Virus record (IMG/VR): IMGVR_UViG_3300042731_001723
Coordinates: 1-29,101 of that record
Strand: one strand, 5' to 3'
Length of the DNA stretch: 29,101 nucleotides
Source: a virus
This document shows, one piece after another, positions 7,877-14,456 of this stretch (within the stretch, counting starts at the first letter, position 1; every line of letters starts with the position of its first letter). Both the position numbers and the translations under genes were made by a program. The notes beneath the pieces were generated by a model. The model saw nothing but the letters and a program-made list of their open reading frames with translations. It was not told the origin of the DNA and did no database searches.

Positions 7877-8439
7877 CACTCACCTACGTTGCAGTTTTTA
7901 TTTGTACAGAGCGAAAAAATGTCGTGGTCAAGGCAGGTCGCCCCGTCTGCCGATTCTATCACACACTCTACTGCGTCTGCCTCTGCCTCTGTCATGTCTG
8001 GGGTCAGGTCGCCCTGTAGTTTGTCTATCAGTAGTGTCCGGTCTAGGGGTATAAAATACAGACGTTCATCATCTGGTCTGATACCTGTAGACAGTGATTC
8101 ACCCTGCAGTAGGTTTCTATTCCGTTGTTCTGACCTATTGCGTTTGTACCACCTCTGCTGCGCATATACGGCCTCATCAAAGGTCAGTATCGCCTCTGAC
8201 AGTAGGTCAAAGGGTCGTATGTCTGTCTGTTGTGATATGGCATCACAGACCTCTATCAGATTCAGAATACGTGGGCTACTATCCCCCCGTATCCATGAAT
8301 AGACGACAGAATATGATATGCCTACCTGTTCTACAAGGTCTAGTAGATGTAGGTGCGCTGCATTCATCTGTGTCACTAGCCATATGCCAAATGACGACAT
8401 TTCAGGTGACGGTGTCAGTTTTTTACGTGGTCTGCCCAT
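7876..8439 (-). CDS. HTH protein of the FGxW group with AT-hook-like start
   Basis: 187 residues. It begins MGRPRKK, an AT-hook-like basic stretch. A helix-turn-helix domain follows (FGIW at 17-20, EQVGISYSVVYSWIRG at 37-52, PFDLL at 76-80), with the same spacing as the proteins at 9560 and 13935. The C-terminal half is acidic (TPDMTEAEADAVECVIESAD) and ends with three cysteines (CLDH...CTNKNC) that could bind metal. Probably a DNA-binding regulator acting in the middle unit, placed between the RusA-like and terminase genes. The target is unknown. Confidence 0.7.
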   Translation of the reverse strand: MGRPRKKLTPSPEMSSFGIWLVTQMNAAHLHLLDLVEQVGISYSVVYSWIRGDSSPRILNLIEVCDAISQQTDIRPFDLLSEAILTFDEAVYAQQRWYKRNRSEQRNRNLLQGESLSTGIRPDDERLYFIPLDRTLLIDKLQGDLTPDMTEAEADAVECVIESADGATCLDHDIFSLCTNKNCNVGE

Positions 8440-8443
8440 AGTG

Positions 8444-8815
8444 TTATCCCTCTGTATTTATTGTTTTGACAATAATAGTATAACACCATTCACCCTTTAT
8501 GTACGACTTTGATGCAGATATATTCTGTATCTGACTGTCATCTAGATATACAATGTCATTCAGTGCATCACAGACACTACCGAAACAGTTTTGTACATCA
8601 CGTCTACGTCTATCACCGAATGTGACATCTAGATGCAGAGACACAGGGCCGTCAATCGGTTGCAGTCCTGCAGCAGTCATGACATCTATAGCTGCTAGAC
8701 GTAGCTCTGCCTCAAACTGTCTGACCTGCTTAGCCTTGACTAGACGACGGCCACAGACTATCATCTGATTCTTTTTTGATGGTATCCTGCCCTGTCTCTG
8801 TATGTAGACATTCAT
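8444..8815 (-). CDS. RusA-like Holliday-junction resolvase, catalytic residues altered
   Basis: 123 residues from the ATG at 8815, which overlaps the previous stop (ATGA). An in-frame GTG at 8839 is the alternative. The family signature is clear: GDRRRRDVQNCFGSVCDALN followed by YLDDSQI, corresponding to the conserved RRDxDNxxKxxxDAL...DD block of RusA. The first Asp (D73) and the late DD (92-93) are kept. The second Asp is Gln (Q75) and the following catalytic Lys is Gly (G79). It may still bind branched DNA while cutting weakly or not at all. Role inferred: resolving replication or recombination intermediates before packaging. Confidence 0.82.
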   Translation of the reverse strand: MNVYIQRQGRIPSKKNQMIVCGRRLVKAKQVRQFEAELRLAAIDVMTAAGLQPIDGPVSLHLDVTFGDRRRRDVQNCFGSVCDALNDIVYLDDSQIQNISASKSYIKGEWCYTIIVKTINTEG

Positions 8816-9096
8816 GTTCTCTTTTTCCGTCTGGCCCACAGTGATTCACAGGCCCAGTATCGTGCAGACAGTTTGTCAGGTGGTTCTGTGTCACATCGCA
8901 TGCGACGTCTAAAGTTTTCATTCGCAGGTGCAGAGTAGTTGTGTCTGTACTCTGCAGACCCGAACTTTATCAGTTTCTGTCTGCCACCCTTGCAGGCCAG
9001 TACTACACGTTTCTTTACCCCATAGCCTGCCTCACCACGTTTCAGGGGTCTAGGCCTATTGCATCTGAGTTTAGATTTGTCTATACGTCGTGCCAT
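8812..9096 (-). CDS. Small conserved phage protein (KLIKFG...ARYWAC family)
   Basis: 94 residues, very basic. It carries a pattern I recognise from many phage genomes: an early Cys (KLRCNRP), KxxVxACxxGRxKLIKFG, HNYS...FRRRMRC and then DKLSARYWACESLW near the end. The function of the family is unknown to me. The four conserved cysteines and the basic character suggest nucleic-acid binding, possibly with metal. It sits between an unknown gene and the RusA-like gene with one- and four-base overlaps, so it belongs with the DNA-processing genes. ATG supported by an AGAGGT ribosome site. Confidence 0.75.
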   Translation of the reverse strand: MARRIDKSKLRCNRPRPLKRGEAGYGVKKRVVLACKGGRQKLIKFGSAEYRHNYSAPANENFRRRMRCDTEPPDKLSARYWACESLWARRKKRT

Positions 9097-9482
9097 TATC
9101 TACCTCTAGTGACCCGTTGTCTCAGTCTGTTGCTACGTGGTGACTGGGTCGCCTGTCGTATCGCAGCTGCAGCTACAAATGCATTTGTGTATGTTGTGTC
9201 AGGTGGTGTACTCACCTGTGTAGTCTTAGGTGTGTTGTCTCTTTTCATTCTGTTGTATAGGGCCGTCATCGTTGCAGTCATTACAGGTATAGGCAGACCC
9301 CGTGTAGCTGCAGGTTTGTTGACTGGGTCGCCTGATGTCGTCAGACGGCCTAGTGATTCTAGTCGTATCGCTACTGCAGTTGCCTGATCTAGTGCCATAC
9401 CGAACCGTGACATGAACTGAGGTATAGCCCGTTCTATTCTGTTGTTGGCTGCTCTGCCTGATATGCGTATGTTCTGTGCCAT
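9096..9482 (-). CDS. Unknown basic protein of the middle unit
   Basis: 128 residues from the ATG at 9482 (MAQNIRISGRAANN), preceded by GGTGGTAATA. The frame is open further upstream to 9536, but that start has no ribosome site. Codon choice (CTA, GCA, AGA, ACA) matches the neighbours, so this frame is the coding one here. The protein is Arg/Ala/Thr-rich and ends in a basic tail (SNRLRQRVTRGR), suggesting DNA or RNA binding. No family recognised. Its stop overlaps the next start (TAATG). It is overlapped by a Cys-rich reading frame starting at 9552. Confidence 0.65.
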   Translation of the reverse strand: MAQNIRISGRAANNRIERAIPQFMSRFGMALDQATAVAIRLESLGRLTTSGDPVNKPAATRGLPIPVMTATMTALYNRMKRDNTPKTTQVSTPPDTTYTNAFVAAAAIRQATQSPRSNRLRQRVTRGR

Positions 9483-9552
9483 TATTACCACCAAATAAGT
9501 CATAGCAGTCACAGGGTGTACACCCACAGACTGCACAGTGTTCTGTATTCAT
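9226..9552 (-). CDS. Cys-rich small ORF overlapping the next gene (uncertain extent)
   Basis: The start at 9552 has a strong ribosome site (AGAGGTACA) five bases after the previous stop region, so translation here is likely. The first 20 residues contain HCAVCGCTPCDCYDLFG, a small zinc-binding-like knuckle. After about residue 24 the frame continues to 108 residues but runs on top of the better-supported gene at 9096-9482, in another frame. Possible readings: a real long overlap, a leader that couples translation to the next gene, or one protein joined by a frameshift or a sequencing error. Confidence 0.4.
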   Translation of the reverse strand: MNTEHCAVCGCTPCDCYDLFGGNNGTEHTHIRQSSQQQNRTGYTSVHVTVRYGTRSGNCSSDTTRITRPSDDIRRPSQQTCSYTGSAYTCNDCNDDGPIQQNEKRQHT

Positions 9553-9559
9553 TGTACCT

Positions 9560-9832
9560 CTATCTGTTCTGCATCATGTGCATAGCTGCACTATTGACTG
9601 TGTCTGTCAAATCTGCACCTGTCATGTCTGCTACACATTCGACTAGCCATAGCCAGTCTGCAAACCTCAGTACAGTCTCACCATTCAGGATACGGTACAG
9701 TGTCCTGATGTGTATGCCACTGTAGTCAGATAGTTCCTGTACAGAGACATTTACGGGGGTGATTTGGTCATAGACCCAGTCACCAAATGATGCACGTGAT
9801 TCTAGTGTAGGCATGTCTAGACTATACCACAT
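9560..9832 (-). CDS. HTH protein of the FGDW group (90 aa)
   Basis: 90 residues. The whole protein is a helix-turn-helix domain: FGDWV at 16-20, ELSDYSGIHIRTLYRILNG at 33-51, then LTDTV. The spacing matches the domains in the proteins at 13935-14441 and 7876-8439. The start at 9832 overlaps the nuclease gene by 11 bases. Neither it nor an internal ATG (residue 7) has a good ribosome site, so translation probably depends on coupling. Likely a phage transcription regulator. Target unknown. Confidence 0.7.
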   Translation of the reverse strand: MWYSLDMPTLESRASFGDWVYDQITPVNVSVQELSDYSGIHIRTLYRILNGETVLRFADWLWLVECVADMTGADLTDTVNSAAMHMMQNR

Positions 9833-10460
9833 CTAGCGATGTCAAGTCAGGTAGACCGTCACATTTTTTGATTGCAGGCAGAGGTTTGATTACCTGCATC
9901 ATCATCTGTATTTCATCTTGACGTGTGCTATAGATGTCCATTGACGGCCTAGACTGATTCACGGCCCACAGAAAACCGTACTCAGTCGATGTGATATCAA
10001 ACCGTACACCTGCAGCTGTGCCTCGCCAGTTATACTGTCTGTCTGACCAGTGTGATTTTACTGCATTGACAAAGGTCTGACCGTCGTAGTAAAAATGTAC
10101 ATCTGTCTCTGTATCTACGTACACCATGTAGGTAGGGGGGTGCACTAGGTATTCACTGTATGACAGTGACCCTAGTTGTACCAGTTCTGCAAAAAATGTC
10201 CGATACCTGCCCCCGTTTCTAGCAGATTTGACCTCTACTGTGAACGACTGAAAATAGTGACCTGTGACACCGTACCCTAGAATGTCAAAGGGTGAATCAG
10301 TTTTGATGTCACGGGTCAGTAGAACTGTGTCACAGTCCTGATGCCCTTTGAGTTTCGTATATGCATCTAGATTCCATATAGCAGTTTCCTGTACTGCTAT
10401 TTCAGACACTATGCCTCTAGTTTTATATTTTCTAAACTCTGCATCAGTCACAGGTTTCAT
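9822..10460 (-). CDS. PD-(D/E)XK-like nuclease
   Basis: 212 residues. An early segment SPFDILGYG followed about 17 residues later by FTVEVKSAR gives the D...ExK arrangement of PD-(D/E)XK nucleases. Residues after it (RYRTFFAELVQLGSLSYSEY) fit the helix and strand that follow in the fold. It directly follows the primase-helicase gene with an ATGA overlap, suggesting a role in phage replication, recombination or host DNA breakdown. The exact activity (Holliday junction, endonuclease or exonuclease) cannot be told. Ribosome site AGAGGTATGCACG. Confidence 0.6.
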   Translation of the reverse strand: MKPVTDAEFRKYKTRGIVSEIAVQETAIWNLDAYTKLKGHQDCDTVLLTRDIKTDSPFDILGYGVTGHYFQSFTVEVKSARNGGRYRTFFAELVQLGSLSYSEYLVHPPTYMVYVDTETDVHFYYDGQTFVNAVKSHWSDRQYNWRGTAAGVRFDITSTEYGFLWAVNQSRPSMDIYSTRQDEIQMMMQVIKPLPAIKKCDGLPDLTSLDVV

Positions 10461-12964
10461 CGTGCATACCTCTGTGTGTTAGGATTGAATCTCAGATGAC
10501 CACCGTCATATTTTTCATACAGTTCTGTCTGCAGTTCATCTGGCAAATCTGCAACGTCTACCCAGTCTAGACCGACTTGACGGATTTGTATAGGTCTGCC
10601 AGTGACATCGTCAAAACGTATCTCTACCTCTGTCTCTACATCACCTATCATGACACGTGACGGTATCACTACACCGTCGTCAATGCGTTCAGGGGCGATG
10701 TACCACCGGCCACGTATGCCGTTATATCTGCATTGTTTACCGTCATTCAACATCGTCACCCCTAGGTTTTTCAATGCCCCACTATACCACCTTAGATATG
10801 ATTTGGGTCTGACTGATTTGTGCCTTTTTACGACTGACCCTGAATCAGTCTCTACCTCCTCTGTATACACCTCATCTACCAGTTCAGATAGGGTGAATAC
10901 ACGGTCAGGGTTTTGGTCTAGCCATTCTTCTAACATTGTCACATGTACATCTACAGTCTCATATCTAGTATTTGACTGATTTGATGCATTCTGTTCATCA
11001 GGTGTGAGCCACCACTGTTCACCTGACTTGTACAGGTGTACGGCCTCTGCCCATATCGCATCACGTTCTGACTGCAGCTCTGATTCATCATAGGTGCGTT
11101 CATTTGGTACACCGCCTGTCTCAACGATCCAAAATCGTCTAGACCCTGTACTGTCCTGCAGTATCTCATCATCATTCACTGTACCCACGATGACAGAATG
11201 ACGGTGCATGACTACTTCTTTTCTGCCGTACTTAGGTCTGTACTGGTCTACCTGTGTCGTCAGGAACTTTTTGACATCTGCCACCTCTGAACGGTTCATG
11301 CCTGACAGTTCTGCCCATTCATGCACCCATGCTAGACGTAGTTTTGTCAGGCCGTCTACAGACTTGACATCTATAGCTGCATCACTGAAATATGACTGAC
11401 CAGACGGGTCTACACCTGCTAGGACTTTGAAAAATGTAGATTTACCTGCGCCCTGCATACCTTTGAGAATCAGCATGGTATCTACTTTGCACCCCCAGTC
11501 ATATGCACGTGCCACTGCAGAGATACCCCACCGGACTGCATACATTCTATTCATCTGTGTGTCTTTGGCATCTAGATACTTGACAAATAGATTCTGTAGA
11601 CGTGGTACACCATCCCATGTCAGGCCGTCTAGATACTCTACAAGTGTGTCACGTTGATTCTGATGACAGTACGCATCTACTGCATCAATCACATTCATTT
11701 TGCCCAGTCGTCTAGACGGGTAGAATCTACGACGTAGTAGAGACTGTATCTGTGTGTAGTGATAGTCTGCAAATCGTTCACCATTGTACCAGACATAGCC
11801 TGTACGTTTATCTGCCCATAGGTCTAGATTCAGTAGGCCTACCATGATTATCAGATTGTCTACTGTGTCTAGGGGTCGCCACTGGCCGCCACGGTTACTG
11901 TACGACACCTCTACACCGTGGTCTGATATGATGCAGTCATGATGTGTACGGTTTCTACCTGATGTACATCTGTATCTGCAGACACCTGTCAGAGTGTCTA
12001 CCCGTCTACTGATGAATGCACCCCCTACTGACTGACCACCGTCTGCAATACATTGTATATTACCTGAGGCATTCTTTTCAAGTGTAGACCAGTTCTGAAT
12101 ATAGTACATAAACGGTCTAGGTGTGCCTGTGGCATCTGTTATCATGTGTTCACCTGTCACCACGTCACGTCTGTACCGTTCAGGTGCATCGTCTGTATCT
12201 TGTACGGTGTCCTGTTCTCTACTTGTACTTGCAGCTGCAGGTGCAGAGACACGTGCAGGTCTGCCTGTGTTGATTGCATATCCTGCATCAATCAGTGCAG
12301 CAGTGTTGAAAATAGGCCCCTCTGACATCTGTATGAACTGCGTACCCTCTCTATCTGCACGGTATGACGGTTTGAACCACAGACGTGACGGGTCTTTAGT
12401 CGATTCGTCTAGATGAGGCATCATCTGTTCTATTGCATACCAGACCCCCCGTCTGTCATCTGTGATGTAGTCAGATGCCTGTACCGGTTCATCGAATGGT
12501 ACAATGATTCTGAATGCACACAGACCACCCTTTGCAGGTGATTTGTGACTGAACGATGAATAGGCCACATGGCAGATACCATCGAATGCAGACAGTGTGG
12601 CCTGCATCTGTTCATCAGTCAGGCCGTCAAAGTCGAATACCATTGCATGAACGGTCTGTACCTTTGACTTTGACCGTGCGCCTGTCGTATCTGTCCACGT
12701 CACCGGTGCAAATATGCCTACAGACATTTTTCCGTGTTCTGTGATTTTGCCCTTTTTCTCAGTCTCAGACAGGTCGTCTACACGTAGCATAGATGAGACG
12801 ACTGATGACAGATTGACTGGCCGTGTCTGTGCATACTGCAGCTGCGTAGTTTTATACCATTGAGCACCTGTAGGGGCAGGGTGATGAGTGCAAATAAGTG
12901 TCCATTTTTCAGGGTGATAGTGTGTGTCAGTTAGGTATTTTTGTGATATACTGTATTCAGTCAT
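10457..12964 (-). CDS. Replicative primase-helicase, AEP-like plus VirE/SF3-type
   Basis: 835 residues. The N-terminal third resembles archaeo-eukaryotic-type primase domains fused to phage helicases: VFDFDG (109-114), YSSFSHKS (135-142) and FRIIVPFDEP (151-160). The C-terminal part is a VirE/SF3-like ATPase: TWDGVPRLQNLF (449-460), Walker A GMQGAGKST (502-510), the acidic strand VHEWAEL (547-553) and GTVND (594-598). A Cys/His cluster (CRYRC...HHDC, about 329-344) may bind zinc. It should prime and unwind phage DNA at the nearby DnaA-box region. First gene of the middle unit. The ribosome site GAGGA is rather far (about 10 bases) from the ATG. Confidence 0.85.
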   Translation of the reverse strand: MTEYSISQKYLTDTHYHPEKWTLICTHHPAPTGAQWYKTTQLQYAQTRPVNLSSVVSSMLRVDDLSETEKKGKITEHGKMSVGIFAPVTWTDTTGARSKSKVQTVHAMVFDFDGLTDEQMQATLSAFDGICHVAYSSFSHKSPAKGGLCAFRIIVPFDEPVQASDYITDDRRGVWYAIEQMMPHLDESTKDPSRLWFKPSYRADREGTQFIQMSEGPIFNTAALIDAGYAINTGRPARVSAPAAASTSREQDTVQDTDDAPERYRRDVVTGEHMITDATGTPRPFMYYIQNWSTLEKNASGNIQCIADGGQSVGGAFISRRVDTLTGVCRYRCTSGRNRTHHDCIISDHGVEVSYSNRGGQWRPLDTVDNLIIMVGLLNLDLWADKRTGYVWYNGERFADYHYTQIQSLLRRRFYPSRRLGKMNVIDAVDAYCHQNQRDTLVEYLDGLTWDGVPRLQNLFVKYLDAKDTQMNRMYAVRWGISAVARAYDWGCKVDTMLILKGMQGAGKSTFFKVLAGVDPSGQSYFSDAAIDVKSVDGLTKLRLAWVHEWAELSGMNRSEVADVKKFLTTQVDQYRPKYGRKEVVMHRHSVIVGTVNDDEILQDSTGSRRFWIVETGGVPNERTYDESELQSERDAIWAEAVHLYKSGEQWWLTPDEQNASNQSNTRYETVDVHVTMLEEWLDQNPDRVFTLSELVDEVYTEEVETDSGSVVKRHKSVRPKSYLRWYSGALKNLGVTMLNDGKQCRYNGIRGRWYIAPERIDDGVVIPSRVMIGDVETEVEIRFDDVTGRPIQIRQVGLDWVDVADLPDELQTELYEKYDGGHLRFNPNTQRYAR

Positions 12965-13008
12965 GGGGTCGTGTCCTCATTGATTTGTTTTATTGATTTG
13001 TTGTTTTG

Positions 13009-13039
13009 GCCTGTACATCATCTGATGTGCAGGCTTTTT
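13009..13039 (+). terminator. Strong hairpin with T run at the start of the primase leader
   Basis: GCCTGTACATC (13009-13019) pairs with GATGTGCAGGC (13024-13034), with one G-T wobble, followed on the plus strand by TTTTT. Read in the plus direction it is a classic intrinsic terminator, though no plus-strand gene precedes it closely. Read in the minus direction it forms the first bases of the predicted primase transcript. Both roles are possible. Confidence 0.6.
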
Positions 13040-13040
13040 C

Positions 13041-13069
13041 ACTATATGACATTGCAGAGTTTTTGTCAT
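13041..13069 (-). promoter_or_regulatory. Sigma70-like promoter of the primase (middle) unit
   Basis: On the minus strand ATGACA (13069-13064) is followed after 17 bases by TATAGT (13046-13041), five of six matches in each box. The transcript would start near 13034, at the base of the hairpin 13009-13034, 70 bases before the primase ATG. A GTGTGACA element lies 12 bases upstream of the -35 box. Confidence 0.65.
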
Positions 13070-13081
13070 CTTAAAAATAAC

Positions 13082-13218
13082 TGTCACACATAAAAAAACC
13101 ACGGTGTGACACACTGTCACGGATAGACACCCAGTGCAGGTATGTGTGACACCATGTATGACACTCTGCAGGGCCTGTGGCAGACGGTATCATAGCATAC
13201 CTGTCATACTGTCACACC
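13082..13218. promoter_or_regulatory. Array of GTGTGACA / TGTCACAC elements
   Basis: The 8-mer GTGTGACA occurs in one or the other orientation at 13082-13089 (minus), 13104-13111 (plus), 13144-13151 (plus) and 13210-13217 (minus), with one more at 13318-13325 inside the start of the acidic gene. The second copy is part of a perfect inverted repeat GTGACA-CAC-TGTCAC (13106-13120). Clustering upstream of the primase promoter and beside the origin suggests binding sites for a phage regulator or initiator. Confidence 0.55.
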
Positions 13219-13227
13219 ATATACTGA

Positions 13228-13246
13228 AAAAAAACATTTTATTGAA
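13228..13246. other. AT-rich stretch beside the origin region
   Basis: The run from 13226 to 13247 (GAAAAAAAACATTTTATTGAA) contains only two G and one C in about 20 bases, within a genome of near-balanced composition. It lies about 480 bp from the DnaA-box array and could be a DNA unwinding element. The distance is larger than in typical bacterial origins, so this is tentative. Confidence 0.3.
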
Positions 13247-13250
13247 ATCA

Positions 13251-13284
13251 GTGCCAAATAGGTCAGATTCTGTATATTTGGCAC
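13251..13284. promoter_or_regulatory. Perfect 10-bp inverted repeat upstream of the acidic gene
   Basis: GTGCCAAATA (13251-13260) and TATTTGGCAC (13275-13284) are exact reverse complements with a 14-base spacer. The right arm overlaps a TATATT (-10-like, 13273-13278). The site ends 31 bases before the start codon at 13316, so it is a likely operator for this gene. Confidence 0.6.
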
Positions 13285-13315
13285 GGGATATAGAGAATGT
13301 GTAGAGGTGGCATCT

Positions 13316-13723
13316 ATGTGTGACACCTGTGACAGGCCGTCTGGCATATGCTACAGTCATTCTATGAGTACAGATGACATGAACATAGTGACCCTAGTCA
13401 GAATGATGATGCGTGGCATCAGAACAGATACACCGATAGACCCCCTGCAAGCTGCTGCACACTTTGAACAGGTGCTACAGACAAATCTAGACCTAATGTA
13501 CACTCACAGACTGGGTGCAGGCTACGTACATGATGATAGTGAACCTGTATTGTATGCAGAGTTCACTGTAGACGGTGTGACCTTTGATGAACATCATGAA
13601 CATGATGACACTCTACGGGTGATACAGTGCGCACTGCACACACTGACACACTGTGAACAGATGCACCTGCAGCTGCAGCAGACACCTGATGATGATGACA
13701 GTGAATCTGATGAATGGGTATAG
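13316..13723 (+). CDS. Very acidic, lysine-free protein next to the origin, unknown
   Basis: 135 residues from the ATG at 13316, which has AGAGGT seven bases upstream. The in-frame GTG at 13307 lies within that ribosome site. The sequence has no lysine, six arginines and about 26 Asp/Glu, ending in QTPDDDDSESDEWV. His is frequent (DEHHEHDD), and four Cys lie near the start or in ALHTLTHCEQ. This composition is like that of DNA-mimic proteins that block restriction or other DNA-binding enzymes, but no family is recognised. Plus strand, with its own inverted repeat upstream. Its stop codon abuts the first DnaA box, so it may instead act in replication control. Confidence 0.7.
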   Translation: MCDTCDRPSGICYSHSMSTDDMNIVTLVRMMMRGIRTDTPIDPLQAAAHFEQVLQTNLDLMYTHRLGAGYVHDDSEPVLYAEFTVDGVTFDEHHEHDDTLRVIQCALHTLTHCEQMHLQLQQTPDDDDSESDEWV

Positions 13724-13875
13724 TTATCCACAGGTGTGCATAAGTTATCAACAGGTCTAGAATGCCGTGTGTATGGAGGCTATCAGAGTTATCCACATAG
13801 TTATCCACAGGTGTGCATAAGTTATCCACATAGTTATCCACAGGTGTGCATAAGTTATCCACATAGTTATCCACA
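13724..13875 (+). other. Predicted replication origin: DnaA-box array
   Basis: TTATCCACA, a perfect DnaA box, occurs at 13724, 13789, 13801, 13822, 13834, 13855 and 13867. A near match (TTATCAACA) is at 13745. All are in the same orientation. From 13788 they form a 33-bp tandem repeat with two boxes per unit, 12 and 21 bp apart alternately. The 21-bp linker contains GGTGTGCATAA. Such clusters bind the bacterial initiator DnaA, so the phage probably uses host DnaA to open or load its own origin, with the primase-helicase at 10457. Alternatively they titrate DnaA away from the host. Confidence 0.8.
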
Positions 13876-13880
13876 GGCAC
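13788..13880. repeat. 33-bp tandem repeat, nearly three copies
   Basis: Units start at 13788, 13821 and 13854, the last one ending early after its second DnaA box. The first two copies are identical. A diverged, shortened version lies at 13724-13756. 33 bp is close to three helical turns, so every unit would present its boxes on the same face. Confidence 0.9.
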
Positions 13881-13906
13881 AAAAAAACCCCAGTACATGA
13901 CTGGGG
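13881..13906 (-). terminator. Intrinsic terminator of the early unit
   Basis: On the minus strand CCCCAGT (13906-13900) and ACTGGGG (13894-13888) form a perfect 7-bp stem with a 5-base loop, followed by seven T. It lies 29 bases after the stop at 13935 and ends early transcription before the DnaA-box array. Confidence 0.9.
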
Positions 13907-13934
13907 CCTGATACATCTGCAGATGTGGACTAGA

Positions 13935-14441
13935 TTATTTGTCACCTGCCTGCAGGTCTAGAGTAGACATCTGACCTAGCATGTCAGTCAGGGTACACTG
14001 TTCATGACTTGACATCACCTCTGCTACCTGATGCCAGTTTGCCACATTTGGCAGACGTTCATCTGTTAGCCAGTGATGCAGGGTCACACGTGAGATACCT
14101 ACTGCATCACAGATAGTAGCCTGTGTCAGTCTGTGCTTTGACATCATTGCATCTAGCCAGTCACCAAATGTCATGTCGATGCCTGCCTGATGTAGAGATA
14201 GTATGAATGTACGTGCATCATTGTATGAATAACACTGTCTTTTATTTGAGTGATCTACACCTGCAAATGCATGCCATACAAAGTCACCCTCATCTGTACA
14301 GTAGAGTACGTCTATCTGACCTACCTGCAGACCGTTAGAATGTACCTCTATGATTTGTGTGTGTCTCTGTCGTGCAGCTACTCTGCCGTACATTCTGATG
14401 TAGTCTCTGGTAGATTTTGATTCTAGTTCTGTGTGTCTCAT
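13935..14441 (-). CDS. Two-domain HTH protein of the FGDW group
   Basis: 168 residues. The N-terminal half (1-90) is an unrecognised domain (VAARQRHTQIIEVHSNG, VWHAFAGVDHSNKRQC). The C-terminal half is a helix-turn-helix: FGDWL at 92-96, TICDAVGISRVTLHHWLTD at 109-127, LTDML at 151-155. The HTH aligns without gaps to those at 9560 and 7876. Last gene of the early unit, followed by a strong terminator. The ribosome site GAGGA and start lie in a 19-bp sequence repeated at the previous junction. Probably a regulator. The N-terminal half may sense a ligand or bring dimerisation. Confidence 0.7.
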   Translation of the reverse strand: MRHTELESKSTRDYIRMYGRVAARQRHTQIIEVHSNGLQVGQIDVLYCTDEGDFVWHAFAGVDHSNKRQCYSYNDARTFILSLHQAGIDMTFGDWLDAMMSKHRLTQATICDAVGISRVTLHHWLTDERLPNVANWHQVAEVMSSHEQCTLTDMLGQMSTLDLQAGDK

Positions 14442-14456
14442 TGTTTTTTGTCCTCT
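14438..14456 (-). repeat. 19-bp stop/ribosome-site/start junction, copy 1
   Basis: AGAGGACAAAAAACAATGA on the minus strand encodes the C-terminal EDKKQ-stop end of one gene and contains the GAGGA ribosome site and ATGA overlap for the next. An identical copy is at 14716-14734. Confidence 0.85.

Noticed and set aside
7889-8302. Plus-strand open frames over the HTH gene at 7876-8439
   Set aside because: Ser/Arg-rich shadow translations without ribosome sites. The minus frame has the HTH motif and operon overlaps.
13563-13916. Minus-strand open frame with a VDNYVDN repeat across the origin
   Set aside because: The repeat is only the translation of the DnaA-box array read backwards. There is no ribosome site, and it crosses the terminator and overlaps the acidic gene.
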